Shown here one piece after another: positions 24,438 through 37,054 of a stretch of 64,000 nt of DNA. Both the position numbers and the translations under genes were made by a program. Every line of letters starts with the position of its first letter. Within the stretch, counting starts at the first letter, position 1. Source of the stretch: Tachypleus tridentatus (taxonomy: Eukaryota; Arthropoda; Merostomata; Xiphosura; Limulidae); NCBI RefSeq assembly GCF_004210375.1, contig NC_134830.1, forward strand, positions 11,532,001 to 11,596,000, read 5' to 3'. The notes beneath the pieces are model-generated. The model did not search any database. It worked only from the letters and a program-made list of their open reading frames with translations, and had not been told where the DNA came from.

Positions 24438-26340
24438 ATTCTGTAATGTCGAAAGTTGTCCATGAATCTCTGAAGGGAGGTTGTTTAGGTGTCCACAAGA
24501 CATGTGACAAAATGATGAGACATTTTCGCCAAAAAATAGGCAGGATGTTTCTCAGTTTTGTAAAACATGTCATACATATCAATTGGTCAGAAAACCTAAC
24601 TAAAAATTTTCTATTGTTTCGTTGAAACTTATTCCAACTTTAGAAGAACTTTTCACTCACGTGATTATGGATTGTTGGACTTTTACCAAAAACTTGATCG
24701 AGGAACCAGTATTTGTTTATTATTATGTACGCATCCACTAACTTCCCTGAAGCTTTTCCCTTGATAAACATTTCAGCCAAAAATATTTCTAAGCCTTTGA
24801 TTTTGTTGGCTTTTCCAAAGAAATTCAGTCTGATCAGGAATCAAATTTTATGTCTGAGTTGTTTCAACAGGTTGTTTACCACCTTGTTGCTAAACAGATC
24901 AAATCTAGTGCGTACCATCCAGAATCACAAGGTGCTCTTGAGAGATTCTATTCTACCTTTAAAAATTTTATTCGGACCTAATGTCTCGATAATGAGAAAG
25001 ACTGGGATGTAAAACCTAATTTATTGTTATCTGCTGTTTGTGAGATGATTCAGGTGTTTGGTGTTTGGCCGTTCAGTGCATGGCTATTTAAAGTTTCTGA
25101 TGGAACAATAGTTAGAGGATGACTCAAAAATACACTTATTATATTACGTTTCCGTGTTTTGGGCCAGACTCTTATGTGCTTGTGAATTAGCCAAAGGAAA
25201 TTTGAAGTTATTCGAACCAAAAATGAAAAAAATGTTTATCCCCACAAGGCTGAAGAGCGTAAGTTCCTTTCTGTTCACATGGTCTTAATATTGTTACCTC
25301 CTATAGGATATCCACTCAAAGTTGGGTACCATGGTCCATATGAAGCTGTTCGGAAAGTTAATGATATGGACTATGTTGTAAATATGCCTGATTGGCGAAA
25401 GGATACCCAGCTGTGACATATTACTGTGTTGAATACCTATCACAACCATGGTGCACCCGAAAATATTTTTTCCCTTGAGTGTTTTTTTGACACTGAAGAC
25501 AATCGTTTTGATTCATACACCTGTAAACTTGAAAATATGAAAGGAAGATCAAACCGAGTAATTCTGGCATTCTGCTATATATTTTCAAAACTATATCACT
25601 TGCCCTCTGAAGAGAAAAACAACTTGCTAGTTCATTGATTGAATAGTAATGTATGTTTTCGGCCGTTCATTATCAAACTCATATCATTGTTGAGGATGTA
25701 GATGTAGGTGATGTTTCCTCGGTAAAGTGACATCTCTACAGTGTGAATACAATCAAGGCTTATCAAATGCATAAAGAAATATTTTATACGGTGGAAAATG
25801 ACATTATAGAGCTTAGTAAGGATGATTGGACTTCGCCTTTTGTACTGGTTCCTAAATCTGATAGTTTGGTTAGATTCTGTGTGGACTTTCGCAAAGTAAT
25901 GCTTTGACAAAGACAGATTCCTATCTCATAACAAGAATGGAGGACTGTTTTTTTTTAATTTCGCGCAAAGCTACAGGAAGTGTAACTGCGCTAGCTGTCT
26001 CTAATTTATCAGTGTGAAACTAGAGGGAAGACAGCTAGTCATCACCACCCCCCACCAACTGTGGAGCTACTCTTTTACCAACGAAAAGTGGAAGTGGCCG
26101 TAACTTTTAACGCTCCCACGGCTGAAAGGACGAGCATGTTTGGTGATGGAGGATTGCATTGATAAAATTGGAAAACTCAGATATATCGCAAAATGTCATA
26201 AACTAAAGAAAATACTGGATTGTTCCCCTGACTGACAGAACAAGAGAAATATCTGCTTTTCTTATTTATGAAGGATTAAACCAGCAAAATGCAATGTATT
26301 TTGGGATAAAAATTCTCAAGCAAGTTTTCAGCAAATGATG
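24438..26340 (+). pseudogene. Ty3/Gypsy-type pol remnant, integrase ahead of reverse transcriptase
   Basis: Translation with frame changes gives recognisable pieces in this order. At about 24440-24615 is an integrase zinc-binding region (GVHKTCDKMMRHF, then CKTCHTYQLVRKPN in another frame). At about 24650-25000 is the integrase core, with SDQESNF and then AYHPESQGALERF, which should hold the second D and the E of the DDE triad. At about 25270-25440 is a C-terminal part with GYHGPYEAVRKVNDMDYVV and HITVLNTYH. At about 25660-26340 is reverse transcriptase, with VEDVDVGDVSSVK, ENDIIELSKDDWTSPFVLVP, RFCVDFRKV, and after a SINE the words DKIG and SFQQMMNQ. Many stops and frameshifts make it inactive. 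Gag, protease, RNase H and LTRs were not found. The right end is cut at an inverted non-LTR fragment. Confidence 0.85.
25948..26145 (-). mobile_element. SINE family 1, 5'-truncated, inserted in the Gypsy RT
   Basis: Minus-strand SINE with an A-rich tail (read as a T run at 25948) and no tRNA head. It is flanked by an 11-bp duplication atggaggaYtg (25937-25947 and 26146-26156) that splits the RT codons for RMEDCIDKIG. Confidence 0.95.
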
Positions 26341-26955
26341 AATCAATACTCCAAATATGGCCTAACTAATGACCTATGGAGAGAAATTATAACCTCTTCC
26401 TGTTGATACGACCTAAAAAAAAATCCTATTTGTCCTGCCACAAGCAACAGCACACTGCTCGGATGGCATAAAAGACTTATCAGCCTTTTATAAAATTCTT
26501 GAAGTAAGGTTATTCCTTTCCACATTATACTTATAATTCAAATTGTGATAACCTATATGTAATATCTTGCATTTATCATGGTTAAAACCCATCTGCTAGC
26601 TATTTGCCTAACTCACTAAAAGATCTAAATCCTTTTGTGAAGCATCAACATTTCCTTTACAGCCATAAACACCCATAACCTTGATGTGATCAACAAATTT
26701 AAATAATTTATTGACCACTCCTTCATCTATGTCAGCAATGTAAATCAAAAACAGCAATGGTCTTAAGACTGAGCTCTGAGGTACGTCACTTGCAACACTA
26801 ATGTTGTTTGAGTGAGCTTCATTTATAACAACCTTCTGCTTTCTTCCATCATGCCACTCTTCCATCATATTAGTTAACTTATCACCCACACCTATAGAGA
26901 TGAGTTTCTTTACGAGCTTGTTATGTGGCACATTGTCAAATGTTTTCTGAAAAGT
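26341..26955 (-). pseudogene. Non-LTR retrotransposon reverse transcriptase fragment
   Basis: The minus strand reads FQKTFDNVPHNKLVKKLIS, DVPQSSVLRPLLFLIYIAD (the LINE RT block with a glycine replaced by serine), NKLFKFVDHIKVM (the catalytic FADD block reads FVDH, so the second aspartate is lost), then KDLDLLVS, GFNHDKCKILHIGYHN, and EEVIISLHRSLVRPYLEY. This order is typical of the Jockey/CR1 group of LINE RTs. A stop after LLVS and a deletion before the last block show it is dead. Both ends are truncated, and the left end abuts the Gypsy remnant. Confidence 0.88.
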
Positions 26956-27717
26956 CAGTTATGTCCTGTCGCCAAATTGTTATCGCCAATAAGACCCTGA
27001 ACCTCAACAAGATAATTACTCAGCACACATGTGCAAGGCTTATTGTGAACGTCGATCCGAGTGCAGATATTGTTTACATCTGACCCGCAGATTCTGTGCC
27101 TCAGCCAGAATATATCACATCGTTACTTCATAATGACTTCAACAGAATCACACATGAAATAAGAAATAATTTCCAAAATTCATTGTTGTTGTTGTTTTTT
27201 TCAATTTCGAACTGTCTTTGCTTTGATTATTATTTACTTTTTCTTGGTATTTTGTTAACCTCGGTGTTTTGAACTACTTTTGCAGCTGAATATAAACTAT
27301 TTTCCCAAAATATAGTTCCTTTTTATATATTTTCACATCCAAATATAACGAATTCCAAACTATCACTTCGATTTGCAGTGTTTGTTTCATTCTGCGTTCT
27401 CCCATATATGTTAGCCTTATCAACAATTCCACTAAACGTTTACTGTTATCAATACAAGTAATACGTAGAGTTCCTAGAACCTAGGAATACGCACATCTAG
27501 AGTCAGGTGTCAAATGTTGTTGAGAAGAAGCAGCAGCATATAACTGTTGACTTTGGCTTTTGGAATATTGTTCTGTTCACCTTCCACTGGTTTAATAGTG
27601 AGCTTAAGAAATTATAACAATTAAATTTCGGGTTTGATTTTCGTTGAGAACACAGCGTAGACAATCCACTGTGTATTTTTTTTCTCAAGATACAAAAAAT
27701 TAGCTCAATAATTAAAT
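26956..27717. other. No gene recognised
   Basis: Sequence between the LINE fragment and the next SINE. A plus-strand frame at about 26970-27180 is open for a short distance but carries a stop and shows no family I know. Confidence 0.45.
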
Positions 27718-27938
27718 TTGGTTTGTTTTGAATTTCGCGCAAAGCTACACTAGGGCTATCTGCGCCGTCTTCCCTAATTTAGCAGTCTAAGACTAGAGGG
27801 AAAGCAGCTGGTCATCACCACACACAACCAACTCTTGGTCTACTTTTTAAAAATGAATAGGGCGATTGACCGGATCGTTGTAACGCCCCCATGGCTGAAA
27901 GGGCGAGCATGTTTGGTGTGACTTGGCAATGCCGGGCC
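27718..27938 (-). mobile_element. SINE family 1, with internal deletion in the tRNA head
   Basis: Minus-strand tail and body are present, then ggtgtgacttggcaatgccgggcc, which joins body to the very 5' end of the head. The box B region is deleted. Confidence 0.88.
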
Positions 27939-28047
27939 TTAAGTAATTAGGATTCCTTAATAAGTTTGAAAAGTATGAGAGTGAAATCAGATTACGTACT
28001 AAAACTTAGGCTAAAGTTAAAATGGTGATTGGTTACATCAGTGGAGG

Positions 28048-28166
28048 GCCCGGCATGGCCAGGTGGGTTAAGGCGTTCGACTCGTAATCTGAGGGTCGCG
28101 GGTTTGAATCCCCGTCCTATTCCACTGATATTTGTTTGTTTTCAATTTCGCGCAAAGCTAATAGGA
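28048..28166 (+). mobile_element. SINE family 1 tRNA head (plus) joined to a SINE tail scrap (minus)
   Basis: Positions 28048-28110 are the tRNA-like head on the plus strand, ending in ccccgtcc where the body should start. Positions 28131-28166 are the last 35 bp of a SINE tail in the opposite orientation. The body is absent from both. Confidence 0.8.
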
Positions 28167-28169
28167 GCT

Positions 28170-30100
28170 AATATCTAAGAAGATTCGAGTCCTTTTTAGT
28201 TCATCAATAGTTTCCTAAATTAATTTAGGCATGTTAATAATGTTATGACATTCTATTGAATCCATTATTCAACATTATGTAGAAGACCAACTGTTTATTG
28301 ACTGTATATATATATATTAAATATTTATTTTGGTTTTCACTAGAGGAAGTATTCCTTTAATTTTGGATCGCTCATCTTTCCATTTCCATCCGTGTGTAGA
28401 ATATACAGACAGTTATAACAAACGTAGAGATGCAGAATAACAGTAACTACACTTGTGTAGGAATAAACAAGTTATGGATAAAACATTCACATGTTTTAAA
28501 CGCTGTTTTGGAACTAAGTTTTTTTCTCTCTTTCAGGGTTATTTAAATATCTGTTTAATTATTTAAACAATTATTTTCACAGACATGTAGTTATTTTCCC
28601 GTGTCTATTTAAACATAATTAATTTTTAGACTTCAGTTAGTAGAGAAAACTAATATTAAAAAAAAAATATATATTCCACATTACAACGTAGCTCGAGCAC
28701 AAACTTGCCCTATGAACCATTATCAGAAAATGAACGGAGATCACTTAAAGGAAAGCTACCAGGTGGTGCACACGTCTTATAAACAGAAACAAAGTTTCCA
28801 AACTATCTTAACAGATAAAATAGTTGTTTAATGTTTCATGCAGTGTTCTTGCCAGGCAAGCGTAACTGTAACAATCATCTTCAAAGCGCCACTTGCGCCT
28901 TCGAGAGCAAATCGATAGCTATTCGTTTTTGTTTGAGATTTGTAAGAGGAGTGTTCCTTTTGTTCTCTCTCGATTCTGTCTTTTTTTGTATGTTGTATAT
29001 TTTTATGTCTGTTTGTAAGTATATACCAATTCAAGAGTTTGGATACAATTTCTCTCAAGATAGATTTTTATGGTTCATAAGCCTTCCATGGCAAACGGAA
29101 CTGGACATAACGACTTCTGGAAAGTTTCCTTTTGGTCATATTGTTACCTCAATATTTGTTTTCCACTGTGACATGGATGTCGTGTATGTGAAACTGGAAA
29201 GGTCGAGAGTCAACAAACTTCACTTTGGATCATGCCCATAATGTAGATGAAACTTGTTTGTGTGTCGGAACGACATGCAGGGACATATAAAAATACAAAA
29301 TGTTACATTTTTTACGTTTGTATTTTCGTTCGAAACGTATTAGAAAAAGTATAAATTATACAGTTTTTCACCATTACTAAGGAAACATGGAATTGGAGCT
29401 CTTTATTTGAATTTAATTACAAACTAAAATGGTCGGATAACTTTCATAGCAACGATGTAACTCAGTAATTTTGTCTTAAGTATTAACTGTATTTTTTCTA
29501 GAAATAAACAAGGGTTATGATTATCAACCTTAATACTTGGTTACTTAGAGTTATTATTATCAACTTTAATACTTGGTTACTTAATTATCCTCTGTTTGTA
29601 AAAGTTGAATGTTGCTATATGTTTATTGTATGTCTATCAGATTTAATGAAGAACATGTACATTGATATTTCTTTAAACATGTTAAAAAATCAGCCTCATT
29701 TTATATTATTAACACAAATTTAATTATAGTTAAACATTAAACTTTCTATGTGTCGGATTTGTTCAATTTTAATATATTAACAAAACTCGTATTACAAAAT
29801 ATTGTTTCCACACGTTGAAAACAGTTTTAACCAAAATGTTTATATGCTGTTTTGTCTTCATGCTATTGTATACATGCATGGAGTAGTTATTGATAAATGC
29901 CCGAGTAGTGGAAGAGAAGGCAGTGTATGATGGGACAAACATGTACGAGTTGTTATTCTCATATGTATAAGTTGTTTTGAACATTTGTTCGCTAAAACAT
30001 ATATGCAAAATTGTTCTGTACTAAAGGCGTAGGTTTGGTATAATATTCTTCGAAATAGATCAAAGCTTTATTCTGAAAACTGCTCTGTACTTGACGTAAA
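28170..30100. other. No gene recognised; one unexplained 136-codon ORF
   Basis: A plus-strand ORF at 28831-29241 is open for 136 codons but shows no domain or motif I recognise, and an overlapping minus-strand ORF exists. A short duplication (ttaatacttggttactta) occurs at about 29528-29585. TA-rich repeats lie at about 28306-28320. Confidence 0.4.
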
Positions 30101-30103
30101 ATC

Positions 30104-31109
30104 ATGCCTCATGACAAAGGAGTTATAAGACGTCAACTTGTTCTATTGTTCAGAAACGGTATCAAGCAAACGTACACTTTCAGAACATTAAGACCCTAAG
30201 TGTATTGTATCTAGAATCCTGAAACACCATCGGAATCCAGGAAACGTTGTTACAAGAAATTTTACTGGAAGACTCCAAAAAACTACTGCTATAGATAACT
30301 GTTTTAACTAAGTTAACACGTCATAGTCGAAAGAGGTCTTGCAATACTTTACGACAGGAATGATATGGACGCATTTATTCCAGGATATCCCAGAGAAGAG
30401 TGAATAGGACCAAACAAAATAGTTTTGCAAGAAGAGTTACCTGCAGACCGATATTAACCAGAATTCACCGCCATCATCGTGTTACTTGTACAAGACAGCA
30501 TGCCAGCTTACATATAGGACACTGGTGGCAGATCATCTTTTTTAGAAGAGTCTTGTTTTCGGCTTGTGAAAGCCAGTAGTAGGATTTGTTTTCGTTGTTT
30601 GTCTGGAGAAAAAAAATGAGAGAAGACTGTTTCACCCACAGGAAACACACAAGAGGTGGTGTGGTAAATGTTGAGGCAGCTATTCGTCATGGTAGAAAAA
30701 CTTCTCTTCATATCCTCCAGAGAAACATCAATGGCGCCTTCTACAGGCATCACATAGAAGCGATATATCTGCCATATGCTAAGACATGAATTGACAATAA
30801 TATTGTTTTTCAAAATGATAATGCCATTGCTCATAGTTCATGTATTGTAGAGCAGTATCTCAACCACGAGTATGGTTACAAGGTTGCTACTGCCAACAAA
30901 GTATTCAGATTTTAATCCCATTAAGAAATGTTTGGCAGAACTAAGCTGGAAAATTGTTAAACCCGACCTTAAACCAACTACTACAGCTGAGTTGCATTCC
31001 TTGTAGCGACAAGTTGACACGAAATCTCGGTGGATTACATCAATTAATTAATCAACAGAATGCTACGTTGCCTTCCAGATGTTATTATGGAACGAGGAAG
31101 AACAGTTTA
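30104..31109 (+). pseudogene. Tc1-family transposase pseudogene
   Basis: The frame opens MPHDKGVIRRQLVLLFRNG, the kind of N-terminal helix-turn-helix start seen in Tc1 relatives. Later pieces, with frame changes and stops, read EDCFTHRKHTRGGVVNVEAA, RKTSLHILQRNINGAFYRH, VFQNDNAIAHSSCIVEQYL (the QNDNA block with the second catalytic aspartate) and near the end LRCLPDVIMERGRTV, resembling the Tc1 C-terminus. Many stops and frameshifts show it is inactive. Terminal inverted repeats were not identified. Confidence 0.82.
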
Positions 31110-32796
31110 GTACTGAATGTCTAATGTAAACCTATATGAGGTCATAGGCATTATTTATAATAATTTGATGTCATAGTTTGTTAGTAGAAATATTTTGGTA
31201 AGATTTTATTGCGATAGGTAAAATCATAAAGTACATATTTCTTTATAGATATCTGATAAAATCGTTTGTTCTTCTAATAAATAGTTCAAAATGTTTGTTA
31301 TACAAATTACATATGTAAATGTTTAACATAGTTTCAGTTCCTTATCACTAACAGCATTTTACCTGAATGACAATGATCTTTTTGTAACAAATTATGCAAA
31401 GTTGGAGAACAAACTGGTGAAAACGTATGTTTCAACAGCTAATTAAACCTCATGAAAAGCGACATTTTCTTCCATTAGTTTTACATATTACTTCCATAAT
31501 TAAAAAGATTTAAAGTATAGAATTATTGGGAAATATTTGATTATTATTAGTTCACGAGACTTTCAAAGGTATTAAAACACAAACCCTTTGCCCTCTGCGT
31601 GACATTATTTTCGATACTTCATACCGAAATTTAAACTTTTACCTGTATTTGTTTAGTAGAAATCGAGAACATTACGTTATGGACTAATCCTACTGTTGTT
31701 ATTGAAAAAGTTTATTGAATTCGGAAGTGATAGAAACACAGATTAGGAGATTCTTTGTTTATTAAAAGTAAAAATAATCAGTGTTTTCACGTTACGTGGA
31801 TTATGTTCAACAACATGGAGGATGCAGGTTGGCTCACGGAAGCACTGTTTTTCGTACTAAAGTTATTGTTATGCTTTCATCTACAGAGCATAACTGGCAT
31901 TGTACTTAGTACGATAAGCTGGTCGGTTTCTGATAATAACACATTTGTCAGGCGTATTCAATATTAAAATGTTCGTTGTGAGAATACAAAAATTCGAGGG
32001 ATTTACATTTATGGCTTAGCTTCCAAGAGAGTTTGCCACTGTCCCTAGTTTTAACCTACTGACTAGAAGCACCACACCGTCTCCAAGCGCCGTCGGTAAA
32101 AAATTGTCTGTCACTCCTATAACGCACCCAATGAGTGTGTACTAACCTGTATCGCCAGCTCTGAATACCAGTTCTGCTGCAGGGAAAATCTATGCTCAGT
32201 TTGGAAGACAAGGCATTAAAACAAAAATGGGAGACAACATATGTGCAGAAAACAACCAAAACTTATATGCTTTTGTTTTAGATTTTAATTCATCTTGTAT
32301 TTATTTTCTTGTGCTGTTTTGTAATTCGAAATGTTTGGTTGCTGGAATTGATGATTGATCTGTTGTTTAGCGTTTTATGGCACAAAGCAACTAGACTCTC
32401 TGCGCCAAAAAAAAAAAAAACAGTAAAAAAAATAAAGTAAAATTATTAAAATTTCTAAAAAGGAATCATGTTAAAACAAAACAAAGTCTAAATTTTAATC
32501 GAACTTTTAACTGCTGGAATAAAAGCATATATTAGTTTCAAATAAAACTGAATGAATAGGTAGACATTGCTATTGGTGAACTGTAGATGAAATTTTACAG
32601 ATTATGAAACAGCATATAACATACATTGTTTATCATGTTACAGAATTATGCAACACTAGACGTATAATCAGAACTCGTGGTCTTGCGTAATTGCGTTTTG
32701 AATATACAGTCATCTATTTAAAAACTTCATTTTTTTTTCATTTTAAAACTAAAGCAAGTTGTCTAAATCTTAAGAGAAAATTAATTTCTCTTTGAG
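31110..32796. other. No gene recognised
   Basis: Contains a poly-A run at about 32407-32421 and the phrase gttttatggcacaaagca (about 32370), which also occurs near 21010 just before the 135-bp satellite. A minus-strand ORF at 32056-32259 has no recognisable family. Confidence 0.45.
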
Positions 32797-32940
32797 GCCA
32801 TGGATGCGTTATAAGATTGACAGTGAAATCCGACTTTTTGGTCTGAAAAGAGTAGACCATCAAGTGACAGTGGATTGTACTGACTAGCTGTCTTCCATCT
32901 TGTAAATCACTTCAAAATTTACCAAAAAACAAACAAGCTA
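32797..32940 (+). mobile_element. Strongly decayed SINE family 1 remnant
   Basis: The words gttataagattgacagtgaa, aaaagagtagacc and gactagctgtcttcc occur in the order of the SINE body, followed by an aaacaaacaag tail. The head is absent. Confidence 0.7.
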
Positions 32941-33234
32941 TAATCCAGAATATCCAAAATATTTATTATAATAAACAGTGGTGCGAGTTTGAAATATTAC
33001 ATTATTAATAACCAGTGAGAAGATAGGTTTTCTTAACTTTCCTTATTCTTCCAAGCGAGGCTGGTTTTGGGAAATACGTCAATTTACCACCAAGCCTAAA
33101 GTAAAATGTATAAATTTATGACGTCTTACCTTTCCTTTTCCTTCAGAAGTCTTGGATTTATGCTACTGTCAAATGCTCCCGTAATGCTATCAACAGAGAG
33201 AATTTCTCGGTAATTTCTCTGAACCCTCAACGAA

Positions 33235-33312
33235 GTAATAGGGTTCGATGCCCCTCGATGGACTCAGCAGATAGCCTGATGAGGCTTTGCTATAAGAAAA
33301 ACACACACACAA
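33235..33312 (+). mobile_element. Short SINE family 2, box B and tail only
   Basis: agggttcgatgcccctcgat is followed by cagcagatagcc, gaggctttgctataag and an (AC)n end. The box A half is replaced by unrelated sequence. Confidence 0.75.
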
Positions 33313-33359
33313 AAGAACAGAACTATTCTACTTCCTCGATAAATCCCAAGTAAACAGAG

Positions 33360-33710
33360 GAATAGCGCTTTAACTCCTCAGTATTTTCTCACTAGAGTAG
33401 TACTGTTGTATTCCATCAGTACCTCATCAGAACAATTATGTTGCATTTCCTCAGGATTCTCAACAAAAAGTGCTTCAGTACTTTCTTATTAGTTTCAAAA
33501 GAACAGTACTGTTGTACTCCCTCAGTCACCTCAGGATATTAGCACTGTAGTAGTCCATCAATAAATTCAATAGAACATCATTGTTGTAATGCCTCAGTAC
33601 TCTCAACTTAACAATAATGTTCAACTTTTTCAGTATTCTTAACAAAGCATTGATGTCCAGTTTCCATAGTAACCTCATGAGAAAAGTATTGTTGTAGTTA
33701 CCAAGCACCT
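33360..33710. repeat. Degenerate tandem repeat, about 44 bp
   Basis: Loosely repeated phrase of the form agaacagtactgttgta, ctccctcagta, ctctcaa, seen about eight times with heavy divergence. Confidence 0.65.
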
Positions 33711-34121
33711 TCGTAAGATATATTGATATTTTCTTTGCTAGTTTTTAGCAGGATAAGAGTTAATTGAAAACCTCGTTCATTCTCTCTTTTTTGATTCTCT
33801 GCACTAGATTTAAGATAACATTCTTTCACACAGACCTAGGATGCAACATGAAAAAATATTTATATAATAACATGTAGCTCTATCTAAGGCAATAGATTGA
33901 TTTAATATTTATGGTATTTTAATGTCCTTTTCTTGCCACTAGATGATGATGGCATTTGCCAATAACAATTTAATTCGGTTTATTTTCTGTGGGTCTTTTT
34001 AAGTTCAAACAATCAAATACCAATCTATCCATTCGTTAATTTTCAGATTACTCAGACTAGGGTTTAGCTTATTGTCGTTCTTCTATTTGGTGATGACAGG
34101 TTAACATGGTGAAACCTTATA

Positions 34122-34376
34122 GGCCCGGCATGGCCAGGTAGGCTCGTAATGTGAGGGTCGCAGGTACGAATCCCGGTCGCACCAACCATGGTCGCCCTTT
34201 CAGCCGTGGGGGCTTTATAATGTTGCGGTCAATCCCACTATTCATTGGTAAAAGAGTAGCCCAAGAGATGGCGGTGGGTGGTGATGAATAGCTGTCTTCC
34301 CTCTAGACTGCAAAATTAGGGACGGCTAACGCAGATAGCCCTCGAATAAGCTTAGCTCGAAATTCAAAACAAGCAA
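34122..34376 (+). mobile_element. tRNA-derived SINE, family 1, with head deletion
   Basis: Plus strand, starts ggcccggcatggccaggtag, and lacks about 12 bp of the tRNA head before ctcgtaatgtg. The body and tail are complete. An imperfect target duplication aaacctta/aaaccttg flanks it. Confidence 0.92.
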
Positions 34377-34893
34377 AAACCTTGTAATTTTATGTATTAT
34401 AAATTGTGTAGCCGATAATAATTACGTTTTAGGTTTTATATAATAGGATTTTCTTTATTAGTACAAAATATTGTTTTTAAGATAATTTGTAATAACCTTA
34501 TTTTTAAAGACTTTTCGTAGATCAGCTATTTCACTCACGTTCTTAGATGTTTCGTTAAATACACAGTTCTTAGAAACGCAAGAACTTAATATTCCTCAGC
34601 CAAAATATAACTGTTATGTTTGTTTCTATTATTCTAGGTTCCTAAATTGTAATTAGGTTTAAATTGATTGTGTGAATAAAACAGTTCGAGTTTTTTCGTT
34701 TTCCCCTCTTATGAATTATAGTTTGAGAAGATATTCCAATATCAAAACAAAAACAACAATTTTGAAGTATTTAAACAGTTTTGTCTGTATTTTATAATTA
34801 TAATTTCTATTTTAACAACGTATCATATTTTGCCATGTTTATGCCAAACAGCAGGACAGAGACTCTTATATAAGCACCATTAATTTTAAACTA

Positions 34894-35168
34894 AGGCCCG
34901 GCATGGCCAAGCGCGTTGTGGCGTGCGATTCGTAATCTGAGGGTCGCGGGTTCGCATCTCCATCGCACCAAACATGTTCGCCCTTTCAGCCGTGGGGCGT
35001 TATAATGTGACGGTCAATCCCACTATTCGTTGGTAAAGAGTAGCCCAAGAGTTGGCGGTAGGTGGTGATGACTAGCTGCCTTCCCTCTTGTCTTACACTG
35101 CTAAATTAGGGACGGCTAGCACAGATAGCCCTCAAGTAGCTTTGTACGAAATTCAAAAACAAACAAAC
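34894..35168 (+). mobile_element. tRNA-derived SINE, family 1, full length
   Basis: Plus strand. A perfect 12-bp target duplication aattttaaacta lies at 34882-34893 and 35169-35180. The anticodon arm reads gattcgtaatctgaggg. Confidence 0.96.
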
Positions 35169-35787
35169 AATTTTAAACTACTGGCCAGAAGCTAGGTAGC
35201 CGCCGCTACATAAGTTTTGACTAGAGATCTTAACCAAATAAAGAAATTGACTGCATCATCATCCATCAGTGAAAGTACCAAAAATGTTCAGCACCCTCAC
35301 GTTTCGATCTTTGGACCCTTTAACCCTTCCTGAAACTACCCATTGTTCCAAATCAAGCTTCTATAGTAGGAAGCTAAGTAAATTTGATAAATGTTTCTTA
35401 TGAAACAAGAACATATGGAGTACTGACTTATCTTGTTTCGGTTTGCTTTTTGAGTGGCTGAATTATAAAACTGCAAAATAGAAAAAATGTGAAATGAATG
35501 ATAGGGGTTTCGAAAAATAAAACGTGAATTCATTCTCATTTTCATATTTCATTCCTGAGTGTCTATGTTTATGTTTTTGTTGAAATTGTTGCATGGTTTG
35601 TGTCTTAATTAGAAACTATATAATTTTATGAAACAAGGCCTGCTTTGACACAACATGAATTCTAGAAGTTAAACAGACCCAAACATTATTTTAAAGAAGC
35701 AATAATTCCAAATTATCTTTAGATATTACTCCAACTGCTATTGTTTAGTAAGTAACGATAACCATAACAGCTTTTACATATTTGTAG

Positions 35788-35831
35788 TTGACCGACATAG
35801 CAAGCTGGTTAAGGCGCTCGACATAAAATCA
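35788..35831 (+). mobile_element. SINE family 1 tRNA head scrap
   Basis: gctggttaaggcgctcgaca matches the 5' half of the head; nothing of box B or body follows. Confidence 0.65.
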
Positions 35832-36036
35832 ACAAAACCTTTTCATGTCCCAATTAAAATTTTAACAAAGTATTTGAATTTTTTATTCAAATAAGGAGTA
35901 ATAAATTTCAAGTTTTAATTGGTGTTTTAATTTCTATTGTTAGTGTACATATTATAGTGACTTATGTTTAACCACACATTAAAAAATGTTATATTCGGTT
36001 ACAATGTTTCAGTAAAGCTCCCATTACTTTAGTCTG

Positions 36037-36310
36037 TGGCCCAGCATGGGCAGGTGGTTAAGGCACTTGACTTGTAAGCTGAGGGTCGCGGGTTCGAATT
36101 CCCGTCACATCAAACATGCTAGCCTTTCAGCCGTCGAGGCGTTATAATGTGACGGTCAATCCCAGTATTCGTTGGTAAAAGAGTAGCCCAAGAGTTGGCG
36201 GTGGGTGGTGATGACAAGCTGCCTTTCCTCTAGTTTTACACTGTTAAATTGGGGACGGCTAACACAGATAGCCCTCATGTAGCTTTGAGCGAAATTAAAA
36301 AAAACAAACA
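36037..36310 (+). mobile_element. tRNA-derived SINE, family 1, full length
   Basis: Plus strand with complete head (ggtggttaaggcacttgact), body and tail, ending in an A-rich stretch and aaacaaac. Confidence 0.93.
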
Positions 36311-37043
36311 TTTTTATTACAAAACTTGATTTAATTTTTGTGTGACCGAGTAAAACTTTAAGTTTGTTATTACCAGGTACTTCTATTTATTTTTATTAGC
36401 AGTATATATTTAAATATTGCCAATTATAAACTGGCTAGTAAAAAAAACACATTTAGCCATTACAATGGATTCGTAAGAGGAAACCTTTCCACGAGATTGT
36501 TTTCCACACCGTGGTATTGTTTCAAGTAACTTTCATTGTGACAGGAAATCAAACAGTGTGTGGTAGGTCCATCTGTAATTGTTTCATATGTCTGTATTAT
36601 GTACGTTCATTGTTGCGAGTAGACTCCGACTTACATGTAACTTTGTTACAACTTTATTGTTGCATTGGACAATGTCGATCAATTTGATTAAACTGTTTGG
36701 CTACAGCTACGTAGCTTGTGACGTTTCAGCTTGCACGAGCGATCAACTTTAGGTAATGTACAATCAATAACATTTATTTGTTATTTTTTGTCGTTTGTGT
36801 CTTTTTAAGAGTCATTATAACAGTGACTGCATTTTTATTATAAACACTTTGTAACAGTGAATCGTTAATCAACTCAGATTGTCATTCATCCTTTAACGGA
36901 GAGATAAGTTTATAAACACATCGATTTTGTAAAAAAAACATATTGATTATTAACATAATTTTCATTTAAGTATATGGAAGGAAATTGTGCAAGTGATTAG
37001 CTAAGTGTTACCAAAGAAAGTCATGGTTAAATGGGTTCAGTTT
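36311..37043. other. No gene recognised
   Basis: AT-rich spacer between two SINEs. I see no coding or structured element. Confidence 0.45.
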
Positions 37044-37054
37044 CTCTTATAACT

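Noticed and set aside
28831..29241. 136-codon plus-strand ORF
   Set aside because: Not recognised as any domain; an overlapping ORF exists on the other strand and no splice or promoter context supports it. It may be chance.
32056..32259. Minus-strand 67-codon ORF
   Set aside because: Mixed composition, no motif, and no neighbouring exon that would extend it.
34894..35168. A true tRNA-Thr gene at the SINE head
   Set aside because: The tRNA-like part has mismatched acceptor arms, no terminator directly after it, and is always followed by the SINE body; the same holds for the other SINE heads.
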